A DNA stretch of 63,344 nt from Candidatus Intestinimonas merdavium (GTDB lineage: Bacteria; Bacillota; Clostridia; Oscillospirales; Oscillospiraceae), in assembly GCA_019115785.1 (NCBI GenBank), contig DXCX01000075.1:1-63344 (forward strand), read 5' to 3'. The position numbers were made by a program, and so were the translations under genes. Positions 41,412 to 49,815 of this stretch are shown one piece after another. The notes below the pieces were generated by a model, which was not told the DNA's origin, ran no database searches, and saw only the letters and a list, made by a program, of their open reading frames with translations. Position 1 is the first letter of the stretch. Each line of letters begins with the position of its first letter.

Positions 41412-44400
41412 ATGAAAGCGCCTTGGGACTATCTCGAAAATCTGAATAAGAGCGTGTATGTGGTGGATTGCCGGGATGGCACGCTGGTGTATCTGAATCG
41501 GTATGCCCGGGAGCAGCTCCAGCGGCCGGACGACGAGTCTTATGTGGGACAGAAGTGGGAGACTGTCCTCCAGGACCTTCCGGGCGCGTGTGGGACCTGT
41601 GCTGACCTCGACCTGGAGGAGGGGCAGTTCCACGAATGGGTCTATCATAACAAGCTCCTTGGAACATCCTATCTCCTGACCGGCACAGTGGTGGAACACC
41701 AGGGGAAGCTCTACCGGATCGAGGCTGCCGAGGAGATGGATGGGCAGACGCACAATCCCATGCGATACTTTGAGGCGGTGATCAATGCGTGCATTGTGCA
41801 GACCTATGCCACCACCGATCCCGCCGAGGCCATGGGGCTTGTGCTGGCCTGCCTGGGGAAGCGGTTTGGCTGCACCCAAGTCCATCTTTATGAGCGGCGG
41901 GAGCCGGACCGGCTCTTCCATAGCTGTCATTGGCCGAAGGACGGGGAAGCTTCCGGCGAGGTCAGGATCACCGGCCTGGAGCTGCCTGTGCAGGCCTTCC
42001 GGCAGCACAGAAGCTTTGTGGTATCCGATCAAGGGGCATTTCGCCAGGAGCGGCCGAAGCTGTACCGGTATTTGTCGCCTGAGGAAGGGGATACCCTCTT
42101 TCTGGTGCCCCTGCTCCGGGGCGAGGAGTGGAAAGGGTTCCTGCGCCTGGATGCCCCGGTCTTCCGGGAGATGAGCTATGTGTCCGAATGCTGCAAGGTC
42201 CTCTCTTACTTCATTGTCTCCCTGATGGAACGGCGGGACATGATGGAGCATCTGAGAGAACTGAGCTACCACGACCAGCTCACCGGCGCCCTCAACCGAT
42301 ATGCGCTGGAGGAATATGAGCGGGAGCGGAAAGGACTGCTGGGGGAACCGACGGGGATCATCTATTGCGACATCAACGGGCTGAAGCGGATGAATGACCA
42401 GATGGGCCATGGATATGGAGACCGGCTGATTCAGCAGAGCTATGGGGTACTGACGAAGATCGATGGGAAAAAAGAGATCTATCGCATCGGTGGAGACGAA
42501 TTTCTTGTCATCTGTACAGAGGTGACGGGAGCGGAATTCCGCCAGAGGGTGAAGGGGCTGAAGGCCGCCATCGCGGCGGAGGGGTGCATGCTGACCGTGG
42601 GGAGCGCCTGGGGCCCGGCGGGAGAAGAGCTGGCAGCCATCCAGGAGCGGGCGGAGGCCCAGATGTATCAGGAGAAGCGGGCCTTTTACCAGCGGCAGGA
42701 GGGCGAGCAGGCGCGGCGGATGGCGGGTGTGCCAGAGAAGGAGCAGGGGGGGCGCACCCCCCTGGAGACCTACATGCAGACATGCTATTTCGACGTGGAG
42801 CTGTTTCTGCGGTCCATTTCCATGGCGAATCCGGACACCTATCTCTGCTGCGGCGACATCCGGGAGAATACCTACTTCATCTCTGACAATCTGAAGGAGG
42901 AGTTTGGCTTTTCAGATAATCTGGTCCCCAATTTCATTGCGGAGATGCAAAAGCGGGTCTACGAGGGGGACCGGCAGCTCTATATTGACGATATACACAG
43001 CGTGTTGGAGCGGCGCAAGGCTGTCCACGACCTGCGATGCCGGATCTACAACAAGCGCGGTGAGCCCATCTGGGTCCGCTGCAGGGGCCTCTTGAAATGG
43101 GATGAGGAGGGCGGGAGTCCGATTTTCTTTGCCGGTAATATGACAGGGCTCAAGCGGGATGCCGAAGTGGATAATGTGACGGGGATGCTCAGCCTGTCCG
43201 GCGCCTTCCGGCAGATCACCGAGCGGTGCCAGGAGGGGAGGAGTCAGGTGTTTTTGTGCTTCACCCTCACCAATTTCACCGACATCAACCAGACCTTTGG
43301 CCATGTGGCCGCCAACCAGATCCTCTGGGAGATCGGCTGTGAGCTCAAAAGCCAGATGGGGAGAGACAGCATTTTTATCCGAATGGATGGGCTGCGGTTT
43401 CTGGTTCTGCTGTCCCGGAATCTCGACCCGGGAGAGGCGGCCGGCCAGATCCGTCAGATCGTGACGTCGGTCTACGAACGCAGGGGCATCCGCATCCTCC
43501 ATCCCTGTGCCATCGGTGTGGTGCGTTATCCCAAGGACGGAGCCAGCATCCAGGAGCTCATTGACAACGCGGTGGTGGTGATCCGGGCGGCAAAGAAGGA
43601 GCCGGAGCGGGAATATGTGACCTTTTCCAAGCGCATGCTGGGGAGCGGCGGAGGGGCCAATGAGCTCAATCTGCGGCTCAACGCCAGCGTAAGCGACCAC
43701 TTCAAGGGATTCCGCATCGTGGTGCAGCCACAGGTCCACGCCGATTCCGGGCAAATCTACGGTGGTGAGGTCCTGCTGCGCTGGGAGGACGATCAGGTGG
43801 CGGTATCCCCCAGTGTCTTTATTCCCATGCTGGAGCAGATGGGACTCATCGTATCGGTGGGAAAGTGGATCATCAAGCAGACCCTACAGCTTTGCAAACG
43901 CATCCTGCCGGCCCATCCGGAGTTCAAGCTCGCCTTCAACGTGAGCTATCTCCAGGTGGTGGATCAGAGCCTGTTTCCCTTCCTGCGCAGCATGCTGCTT
44001 GAGACGGGCGTACCGGGCAGAAATCTGACCATGGAGCTTACGGAGGGGCACTCGGATACCCTGCCCAAGCAGCTGGAACAGTTTATCGAGCAGTGCAGGC
44101 AGCTGGGCATCTCCTTTGCCTTGGACGACTTTGGGAGCGGATATTCCGGCGTCCAGCGGCTGCTCCAATACCCCGTGGACCTGGTCAAATTCGACCGGGA
44201 GCTGGTCAGGGAGATGGCCGCCTCCCAGCAGAAGCTGGAGTTTATCATCAGCACCATCCACACCTGCCATCAGTTCAAAAAGGCGGTGTGCGTGGAGGGG
44301 GTGGAGTCCAAGGAGGAGTGGGATCTGGTGCGTAAGACCGAATGCGATTTCATCCAAGGCTACTATTTTTATCGTCCGCTGGAGCTGGAGGAATTTTACC

Positions 44401-44480
44401 GGGTCTTGGAGGAGCAGGCGCGAGCGGACTGCGGGACGGCGCAAAGGACGGAGCCGTCATGGCTTGAACGCCGCCGCTGA
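41412..44480 (+). CDS. PAS-GAF-GGDEF-PAS-GGDEF-EAL c-di-GMP signalling enzyme
   Basis: A 1022-residue soluble protein. Domains in order: a PAS-like domain (about 8-100), a GAF-like domain (about 118-275), a first GGDEF (about 285-420) with intact RIGGDEF (Gly360-Phe364), a PAS-like domain (about 460-585), a second GGDEF with DGLRF (659-663) in place of GGDEF, and an EAL domain (about 770-1010). The EAL motif reads EVL (786-788), but LDDFGSGYSG (905 onward), the VNxS-like NVSYLQ, ELTEG, VKFD and CVEGVES are present. It can thus probably make and degrade c-di-GMP; the second GGDEF is likely a sensor. No membrane segment is seen. AGGAGG precedes the ATG. It follows a terminator, so it has its own promoter, perhaps near a TTATATAG at about 41371. 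Confidence 0.92.
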   Translation: MKAPWDYLENLNKSVYVVDCRDGTLVYLNRYAREQLQRPDDESYVGQKWETVLQDLPGACGTCADLDLEEGQFHEWVYHNKLLGTSYLLTGTVVEHQGKLYRIEAAEEMDGQTHNPMRYFEAVINACIVQTYATTDPAEAMGLVLACLGKRFGCTQVHLYERREPDRLFHSCHWPKDGEASGEVRITGLELPVQAFRQHRSFVVSDQGAFRQERPKLYRYLSPEEGDTLFLVPLLRGEEWKGFLRLDAPVFREMSYVSECCKVLSYFIVSLMERRDMMEHLRELSYHDQLTGALNRYALEEYERERKGLLGEPTGIIYCDINGLKRMNDQMGHGYGDRLIQQSYGVLTKIDGKKEIYRIGGDEFLVICTEVTGAEFRQRVKGLKAAIAAEGCMLTVGSAWGPAGEELAAIQERAEAQMYQEKRAFYQRQEGEQARRMAGVPEKEQGGRTPLETYMQTCYFDVELFLRSISMANPDTYLCCGDIRENTYFISDNLKEEFGFSDNLVPNFIAEMQKRVYEGDRQLYIDDIHSVLERRKAVHDLRCRIYNKRGEPIWVRCRGLLKWDEEGGSPIFFAGNMTGLKRDAEVDNVTGMLSLSGAFRQITERCQEGRSQVFLCFTLTNFTDINQTFGHVAANQILWEIGCELKSQMGRDSIFIRMDGLRFLVLLSRNLDPGEAAGQIRQIVTSVYERRGIRILHPCAIGVVRYPKDGASIQELIDNAVVVIRAAKKEPEREYVTFSKRMLGSGGGANELNLRLNASVSDHFKGFRIVVQPQVHADSGQIYGGEVLLRWEDDQVAVSPSVFIPMLEQMGLIVSVGKWIIKQTLQLCKRILPAHPEFKLAFNVSYLQVVDQSLFPFLRSMLLETGVPGRNLTMELTEGHSDTLPKQLEQFIEQCRQLGISFALDDFGSGYSGVQRLLQYPVDLVKFDRELVREMAASQQKLEFIISTIHTCHQFKKAVCVEGVESKEEWDLVRKTECDFIQGYYFYRPLELEEFYRVLEEQARADCGTAQRTEPSWLERRR

Positions 44481-44542
44481 GAGGGGGGCCGCCGTCCCCC
44501 AAAGCGTGAGCTGCTTTTTCAACTGACACGAATTGAGACATG

Positions 44543-44587
44543 AAAAAGCCGGGTGAAATTGTCTTTTGCAATTTCACCCGGCTTTTT
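44543..44587. terminator. Bidirectional terminator between convergent genes
   Basis: AAAAAGCCGGGTGAAATTG (44543-44561) is perfectly complementary to 44569-44587 around a 7-base loop, giving 19 bp flanked by A and T runs on both strands. It serves the GGDEF/EAL gene on the plus strand and the parA-comFB pair on the minus strand. Confidence 0.95.
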
Positions 44588-44633
44588 GACAAACCCTCAT
44601 GGCAGATTGGTGGCGGCACAGGCTGTGGGGCGC

Positions 44634-45521
44634 TCAGGGCTTTACCAGGTGCCGGGGGGTATCTATGATCTGCTTGCAGGCGTATACCACCTGCGTCGTG
44701 ACCATGGAGTCGAATTTGGCGCGGTAGAGGCTCATCATGGGGGTGAAGGCGTGCTCCGGAAGGACCACATATTTGGCCGGCAGGCGGGAGAGGGCCAGGG
44801 CCTTCGCGTCGGCCAGGCAGCGGGGACAATCACACAGGTGAAAGAGCCTCACATAGCGTTCCAGCGTCTCTTCCACCAGGGGCGGCATCACGTTGACAAA
44901 TCGCGCCCCATCGGGCAGCGGGTAGTAATAGGGCAGAGACTGGGAGAACGCCTCACCATCCGAGGCGGAAGGAGGGGGGGCCTCTTCCGGCTGGCGCGCG
45001 GATGCCTCAGCGGGAATGGGAGGAGCATCGGCCATGGGCGTGTCTCCGAGCTCCAGGATGGCGGCGGGTACGCCGGCGGGAGACGTGCCGGACGGCAGGT
45101 CGGGGAGCGGCTCTGCCAGCTCCGGCTGCGTCAGGGGGGAGGGGGGCGCCTCGGCCTCCTCCTCTTGCACCAGCTCCTCCTGGAGGGCATCCTCCAGGGC
45201 GCTTTGGATGGTGGCTTCCAAGGCCTCGTTGTTGGTGCGGGCCACCTCCAGGATCGGGGGGGCCAGATGGCGCTCCGGTACACGCCCCGTGGCTGCCGGA
45301 GGGGCGGAGGGCTCTGGAGCTTCCGAAGCTGCCGTAGCTGCCGGAGCCTCCGGAGCTGCCGGAGCCTCCGGGGGAGCCGCGGCTTCTGAAGCTGCCGCCG
45401 AAGCATCTGCCGCGGCCGGAGCGGGCCCGGCTTCGGTGCCGGAGGGCCCGGATGCCGTATCGGTGAGCAGGTTGAGCACGTGGTCGGTCTTGCTGCTGCG
45501 GGAGTTCCTTTTCCCAGCCAT
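44634..45521 (-). CDS. ComFB-domain protein with long Ala/Pro/Glu-rich N-terminus
   Basis: A 295-residue protein. Residues 1-205 are low complexity (Ala, Pro, Glu, Ser), with one helical island near 90-125 (NNEALEATIQSALEDALQEE). The C-terminal 90 residues form a late-competence ComFB domain: NVMPPLVEETLERYVRLF, then CDCPRCLADAKALALSRLP, then AKYVV. The CxCxxC cluster fits ComFB zinc sites. ComFB proteins in cyanobacteria have been described as c-di-GMP receptors; that activity here is inferred. I chose ATG 45519-45521, 7 bases after AAGGGGG; a GTG two codons earlier overlaps the site. It begins 2 bases after the ParA stop, so the two are coupled, and it sits next to a c-di-GMP enzyme gene. 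Confidence 0.85.
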   Translation of the reverse strand: MAGKRNSRSSKTDHVLNLLTDTASGPSGTEAGPAPAAADASAAASEAAAPPEAPAAPEAPAATAASEAPEPSAPPAATGRVPERHLAPPILEVARTNNEALEATIQSALEDALQEELVQEEEAEAPPSPLTQPELAEPLPDLPSGTSPAGVPAAILELGDTPMADAPPIPAEASARQPEEAPPPSASDGEAFSQSLPYYYPLPDGARFVNVMPPLVEETLERYVRLFHLCDCPRCLADAKALALSRLPAKYVVLPEHAFTPMMSLYRAKFDSMVTTQVVYACKQIIDTPRHLVKP

Positions 45522-45523
45522 GC

Positions 45524-46315
45524 TCACACCCCCTTACTTCCTTGAGGAGAAGCGGAGGGAACGCCCGTGATCTCGGCACACAGGGCGGCAAAGTCCGATG
45601 CCGGCTTGGAGCGGGGCGCGTAATCCACGACACTGATGCCGTGGGCGGGCGCTTCCGCGGCGGAGACACTGGTACGGATCTTTGTTTCAAAGACCTTGGT
45701 GTCCAGCTGGGCGGCAATCTGCTCCGCCAGCTCCAGCATTTCCCGGCTCAGATTGAGCCGGGCGTTGAAGCGGTTGAGAAGGATGCCCAATACCTTCAGC
45801 CGGGAGTTGTAGTAGTTCCGTACGCTCAGAATGGTCTCCTTGATCTGCGAGACGCCCAGCAGGCTCAGCACCTCCGGCGCCATGGGGATGATGAGGCTGT
45901 CCGCCGCAACATAGGCATTCACAGTGAGGATGTTCAGGGCGGGGGGGGTGTCGATGATGATATAGTCGTACCCCTCCTGAACCTTGGAGAGGGCGGTTTT
46001 GAGCAGGAACTCCCGGCCCGGCTTGTTGAATTCCAGCTCGGCGGCCGAGAGGAGGATGTTGGAGGGCATCAGGTCACAGGTCTCGGTATGGGCGATGATG
46101 TCCTGGGGCTCGGCGGCGCCGCGGAAGACATCATAGATGGTCTGACAGTGCTCGATGTCCAGTCCCAGACTGAAGCCAAGGCTGCCCTGAGGGTCCAGGT
46201 CAACGCCTAAGACCCGCGCGCCCCGTTGGTGCAGACAGGAAAGAAGGGCGGCCGCCACAGTGGTCTTTCCCACGCCGCCCTTTTGATTGGTGATGGCCGT
46301 GATGGTAGCGGGCAT
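45524..46315 (-). CDS. ParA/Soj-family ATPase
   Basis: A 263-residue ParA-type ATPase with the deviant Walker A motif TNQKGGVGKTTVA (about 8-20), Walker A' VDLDPQGSLG and Walker B YIIIDTPPAL. RLNLSREMLELAEQIAAQLD and the KIRTSVSAAEAPAHGISVVD end are Soj-like. Such ATPases position DNA, chemosensory arrays or other cargo. No parB or parS-like site is seen, and the partner gene encodes a ComFB protein, so chromosome partitioning is not the obvious role. It is not FlhG: there is no N-terminal FlhF-activating motif. The ATG follows AGAAGGGAG. A consensus-like promoter lies about 140 bases upstream. Confidence 0.9.
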   Translation of the reverse strand: MPATITAITNQKGGVGKTTVAAALLSCLHQRGARVLGVDLDPQGSLGFSLGLDIEHCQTIYDVFRGAAEPQDIIAHTETCDLMPSNILLSAAELEFNKPGREFLLKTALSKVQEGYDYIIIDTPPALNILTVNAYVAADSLIIPMAPEVLSLLGVSQIKETILSVRNYYNSRLKVLGILLNRFNARLNLSREMLELAEQIAAQLDTKVFETKIRTSVSAAEAPAHGISVVDYAPRSKPASDFAALCAEITGVPSASPQGSKGV

Positions 46316-46386
46316 ACCATAATTTCTCCCTTCTGATCAAGATAGGTCCGTCGGAGATAAAAGCAATAAAAATGAGGTGACGGCAC

Positions 46387-46413
46387 TTATTTTCCGGCAA
46401 TACCGGACGATAT
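46387..46413 (+). promoter_or_regulatory. Possible sigma-28 promoter for fliD-fliS
   Basis: GACGATAT (46406-46413) matches the flagellar -10 GCCGATAT in seven of eight bases. A poor -35 (TTAT, 46387-46390) sits 15 bases upstream. fliD and fliS are late genes, so sigma-28 control is expected. The weak -35 keeps this tentative. Confidence 0.35.
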
Positions 46414-46454
46414 AACAGTAGTAGGAAACGAGAGCTTTTCCAATCGATGAACCT

Positions 46455-46483
46455 ATTTTACCGAAAATGAGTTTATTTGTCAA
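46455..46483 (-). promoter_or_regulatory. Sigma-A promoter for parA-comFB
   Basis: On the minus strand TTGACA (46478-46483), a 17-base spacer and TAAAAT (46455-46460): a perfect -35 and five of six at -10. It lies in the divergent parA/fliD spacer and would give a 5' leader of about 130 bases before parA. Housekeeping control here contrasts with the flagellar-type candidate facing fliD. Confidence 0.65.
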
Positions 46484-46525
46484 TCAAGGCCGCATTCGGC
46501 CGCCAGTGATAAAGGAGTGGGAAAA

Positions 46526-48916
46526 ATGGCATCAATCTACAGTCTGATGGGGAGCACTTCCTCCAGCAGCAGTATCTACGGAAGCAGAGGGTCAAATATT
46601 ATCTCCGGCCTGGCCAGCGGCCTGGATACCGAAGCCCTGATCGAGGGCATGCTGCAAAGCTACAAGCAAAAGATCCAGGGCCTGCAGCAGGACCGCACCA
46701 AGCTCCAGTGGCAGCAGAGCGCCTACCAGAGCATCTCCAACAAGCTGGTAGAGCTGTCCCGCAAATATACCTCCTATACCTCCACCACCAACCTCTTCAG
46801 CAACTCTTTTTTTGACAATGCGGTTACCACTACCGCCAAGGGAACATACAGCGATTTGGTGTCGGCCACCGGCAAGGGTACCAGCGATGTGGTCATCAAT
46901 GGTGTGTCGCAGCTGGCCAGCAAGGCGCAGTACTCGGTTTCCAACTCGCTGGGCACCAACATCAGCGGGACTACGGCCACAGTGACCGGTGGTGAGCTCA
47001 ACCTCAGCAATGATATGACGCTCAGCACCATCGACGGCTCTCTGTCGATCAAGTACGGCTCCCAGACCATCAACCTAAACTTTGGCGAGTTGGATCTGTT
47101 TCAGGATGGTAACGGAAAGCTGGACACCAGCAAGCTCCAGGAAACCATCAACAAGCAGCTGGATGAGACTGAGATCGTCGTGGGCGGGACCACCTGTAAG
47201 GCCAGCGAGCGTGTCAGTGTGACTGTGGGGAGCAATGGTGAGGTGTCCCTGAATGAAATCGGGGGAGCGGGCAACCCCCTCTATATCAGCGGCGCCAGCG
47301 GCAATTTCGCCTCGCTCGTCAAGGATTTGGAGGACGCGGTCAAGGACGAGAGCAGTAGTTTCAGCCTGGACATGACAAAGGACGTGTCCAAAACGGTTTC
47401 GACCTCCGATTACCTGTCGGACAAGACCATCAGCGTTACCCTCAACGGGCAGACCAAGACCATCAAGCTGGGTGGGATCACGCCCCAGGGCAGCGAGAGC
47501 TTCAATGACGCTTTTGTCAGGACCCTCAACGAAAAGGTTGCGGACGCTTTCGGCAACGGGAAGCTCACCGCGAAGCTGGACGGTGGCAAGCTCACCTTTA
47601 CCGGCAACGCTAGCGACAACTTCTCCATCAGCTCCGGCGCGGGAGAGCTGGTGGGACTGGGCAGCGAGACGCTGACCTCCTACCTGGATACCAACAAGAC
47701 CCTGGGCGATCTGCTGGGTGACAACATGGGCGGCCTGACAGCGGTTGGTCAGGACGACAATGGAAACGACCTCTATGGGCTGACCATCAACGGCGTAACG
47801 ATGAAGTTCACCAAGGACACCTCGTTGAGCTCGGTGATGGAGGCCATCAACTCCAACACCGAGGCCGGGGTGGATGTGAGCTACTCCAAGCTCACCAACG
47901 AATTTGTCTTTACCGCCAAGGAGACGGGCTCGGCCGGAAAGATCGAGATGGGTGATGACCTAGCCAAGCAGCTGTTCGGTGATTCCAGCGGCTACACGCA
48001 GGGTACCGACGCGGTCTTCACCGCCACTATCAACGGTAAGACCCAGACCTTCACCCGCAGCACCAACAATGTGGACCTGGACGGTCTGAAGGTAACCCTG
48101 GAAGGCACCTTTGATGCGGTTTATGTGAAGGATGACCAGGGACAGAACACAGATGTTGTGGACAAGACACAGGGTGTGAGCTTCTCCACCAAGACCAATA
48201 CGGACACCATTGTGGATGCCATCAAGCAATTTGTGGAGGACTACAACGCCCTGGTGACAGAGGTCAAAAAGGCCTATTCCGACATGCCCCTCCAGCAGTC
48301 CAATGGCTCCCGGTATGAGCCCCTCACCTCGGAACAGGAGGCGGATATGACCGAGAGCGAGCTCAAGGCCTATGAGGAAAAGGCCAAAACCGGCATCCTG
48401 TTTATGGACAGCGACCTGTCCTCCCTGTACAACTCCCTGCGCAGCGCGGTGACCCCAGGCGGCAACGATGGTGCCTATCTGCGCTCCATCGGCATCAATA
48501 CCAGCTATTCTGAGGGCCTGACCACCATCAGCCTGGATGAGGCCGCCCTCCGCGAGGCCCTGGAGACCGATCCGGACGGTGTGCGGGACGCCTTTGCCAA
48601 GAGCCAGAAAAACGGTGCGGCCACCGATGGTCTTATGGCCTCCATTCAGAGTGTGACTGAGAAATATGCCGCCACCACCGGCGCCACCAAGGGTATTCTT
48701 ATCGAGAAGGCGGGCTCCCAGTATGCTCCCTCGTCGGCGCTGCAAAACACCATGCTGGACAAGATGTCGGACATCGATGAGCAGATCGAAAAGTGGCAGG
48801 ATAAGATGACCAACCAGGTGGACTACTACACCAACAAGTTCACCCAGCTGGAGCTCCTGATCAATCAGATGAATTCCCAGAGCTCCGCCCTGGCCGGACT
48901 GACCGGCGGCTATTGA
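46526..48916 (+). CDS. fliD: FliD, flagellar filament cap protein
   Basis: A 796-residue FliD, clearly longer than the roughly 500 residues of Bacillus FliD. The N-terminus has GLASGLDTEALIEGMLQSYK and the QQDRTKLQWQQSAYQSISNK coiled segment; the C-terminus has YLRSIGINTSYSEGLTTISL, ALETDPDGVRDAFAKS and a closing coiled coil ending SALAGL. The extra length is in the middle (about 180-560), with repeated Thr/Gly/Asp beta segments such as GDLLGDNMGG and LYGLTINGVTMKFTKDT. FliD caps the filament and guides flagellin folding. ATG 46526 is 8 bases after AAAGGAG. Confidence 0.94.
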   Translation: MASIYSLMGSTSSSSSIYGSRGSNIISGLASGLDTEALIEGMLQSYKQKIQGLQQDRTKLQWQQSAYQSISNKLVELSRKYTSYTSTTNLFSNSFFDNAVTTTAKGTYSDLVSATGKGTSDVVINGVSQLASKAQYSVSNSLGTNISGTTATVTGGELNLSNDMTLSTIDGSLSIKYGSQTINLNFGELDLFQDGNGKLDTSKLQETINKQLDETEIVVGGTTCKASERVSVTVGSNGEVSLNEIGGAGNPLYISGASGNFASLVKDLEDAVKDESSSFSLDMTKDVSKTVSTSDYLSDKTISVTLNGQTKTIKLGGITPQGSESFNDAFVRTLNEKVADAFGNGKLTAKLDGGKLTFTGNASDNFSISSGAGELVGLGSETLTSYLDTNKTLGDLLGDNMGGLTAVGQDDNGNDLYGLTINGVTMKFTKDTSLSSVMEAINSNTEAGVDVSYSKLTNEFVFTAKETGSAGKIEMGDDLAKQLFGDSSGYTQGTDAVFTATINGKTQTFTRSTNNVDLDGLKVTLEGTFDAVYVKDDQGQNTDVVDKTQGVSFSTKTNTDTIVDAIKQFVEDYNALVTEVKKAYSDMPLQQSNGSRYEPLTSEQEADMTESELKAYEEKAKTGILFMDSDLSSLYNSLRSAVTPGGNDGAYLRSIGINTSYSEGLTTISLDEAALREALETDPDGVRDAFAKSQKNGAATDGLMASIQSVTEKYAATTGATKGILIEKAGSQYAPSSALQNTMLDKMSDIDEQIEKWQDKMTNQVDYYTNKFTQLELLINQMNSQSSALAGLTGGY

Positions 48917-48946
48917 GTGTAAGGACAGAGAAAGGACAACTGCGTT

Positions 48947-49321
48947 ATGGATATGCGAGGCTATCAGCACTATCGGGAGGAGTCGCTGGAAACCATGACC
49001 CAGGGGGAGCTGCTGCTGCTGGTCTACGACGAGCTGCTGAAGCGGCTCAAGCTGGCGGGCCTGGAGCTGGAGCGGGAACACTACCAGACCTTCGAGGGTG
49101 CGGTTGATCGCGCGGTCAATATTATCCATTACCTGTCGGACACTCTGGATCGGAAGTATCCCATCAGCAGCAATCTGTACCGCCTGTATGAGTATTTCTG
49201 TTATGAGCTCAGCCGTGTGAAGGCCGGGCGGAACAGGGTGGAGCTGGAACGCGTGATCTCGATGACCAGCGAGCTGCGGGACAGCTTCCGCCAGGCGGAC
49301 CGGAACGTCACAGCGGGCTGA
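48947..49321 (+). CDS. fliS: FliS, flagellin export chaperone
   Basis: A 124-residue FliS, the usual size. MTQGELLLLVYDELLKRLKL is the family start, and RAVNIIHYLSDTLDRKYPIS and NLYRLYEYFCYELSRVKAGR follow. FliS binds the C-terminus of flagellin until export. AGAAAGGAC precedes the ATG. Its TGA touches the ATG of the next open frame. Flagellin itself is not in the window. Confidence 0.95.
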   Translation: MDMRGYQHYREESLETMTQGELLLLVYDELLKRLKLAGLELEREHYQTFEGAVDRAVNIIHYLSDTLDRKYPISSNLYRLYEYFCYELSRVKAGRNRVELERVISMTSELRDSFRQADRNVTAG

Positions 49322-49335
49322 TGAGGGAGAACGGA

Positions 49336-49728
49336 ATGGACAGTCAAGTCATTGCGGCGGCTTTGGCCACAGAGCGCAAGTGCTATGCCGCCCTCACCGA
49401 GGTCATGGAGCTGACCCAGGATTTGAGTGATGCCGTCCAGCGGCAGGACCAGGTGACGGTACAGATGTTTTTGAGCATGCGCCAGGAGCCCATCAATCAA
49501 CTCAAGGAATACCGGAGCCTCCAGCGCAAGCGGTGCGCCTCACTCCCTGAGGAGGAGAGCGCGGCGCTGTGGAAGGTCCTGACGGGAAAGGGGGCCGACG
49601 GCACAGGCCAGCTCCAGGATCTGGAGAAGGTGGTGGGACAGAATCAAAGTCTGCTGGAGCGAATCCAGCAGGCGGACCGTCAGGTCAGCGTCAGGCTGGG
49701 CGGGAAGAAGTCCTTTTACAGCAAGTAG
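49336..49728 (+). CDS. FlgN/FliT-like flagellar chaperone (hypothetical)
   Basis: A 130-residue, all-helical protein with heptads through nearly its whole length (AALATERKCYAALTEVMELT, then DLSDAVQRQDQVTVQMFLSM). Size, helical content and place after fliD-fliS fit the FlgN or FliT chaperones, which guard hook-associated or cap proteins, but the family is too variable for a firm name. An ATG at 49336 follows GAGGGAGAACGG; an ATG at 49321 overlapping the fliS stop would add five residues. It ends the plus-strand group. Confidence 0.65.
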   Translation: MDSQVIAAALATERKCYAALTEVMELTQDLSDAVQRQDQVTVQMFLSMRQEPINQLKEYRSLQRKRCASLPEEESAALWKVLTGKGADGTGQLQDLEKVVGQNQSLLERIQQADRQVSVRLGGKKSFYSK

Positions 49729-49762
49729 ATCGCACGAGGGAGAAAGGGCGGCTATGCCAACG

Positions 49763-49800
49763 AAAATTCCCCTGCCGGCGGGGCACGTCGGCAGGGGAAT
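49763..49800 (-). terminator. Terminator of the C39-like peptidase gene
   Basis: A 12-bp stem (ATTCCCCTGCCG, 49766-49777, with 49789-49800) is followed on the minus strand by TTTT. It lies 16 bases after the peptidase stop. On the plus strand it lacks a T tract, so it may end the fliD transcript only weakly. Confidence 0.8.
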
Positions 49801-49815
49801 CGTGCGTTATGACTG

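Noticed and set aside
45524-46315. ParA-type gene as flhG (MinD-like flagellar number regulator)
   Set aside because: The motifs are Soj/ParA type, the FlhF-activating N-terminus is missing and no flhF is adjacent.
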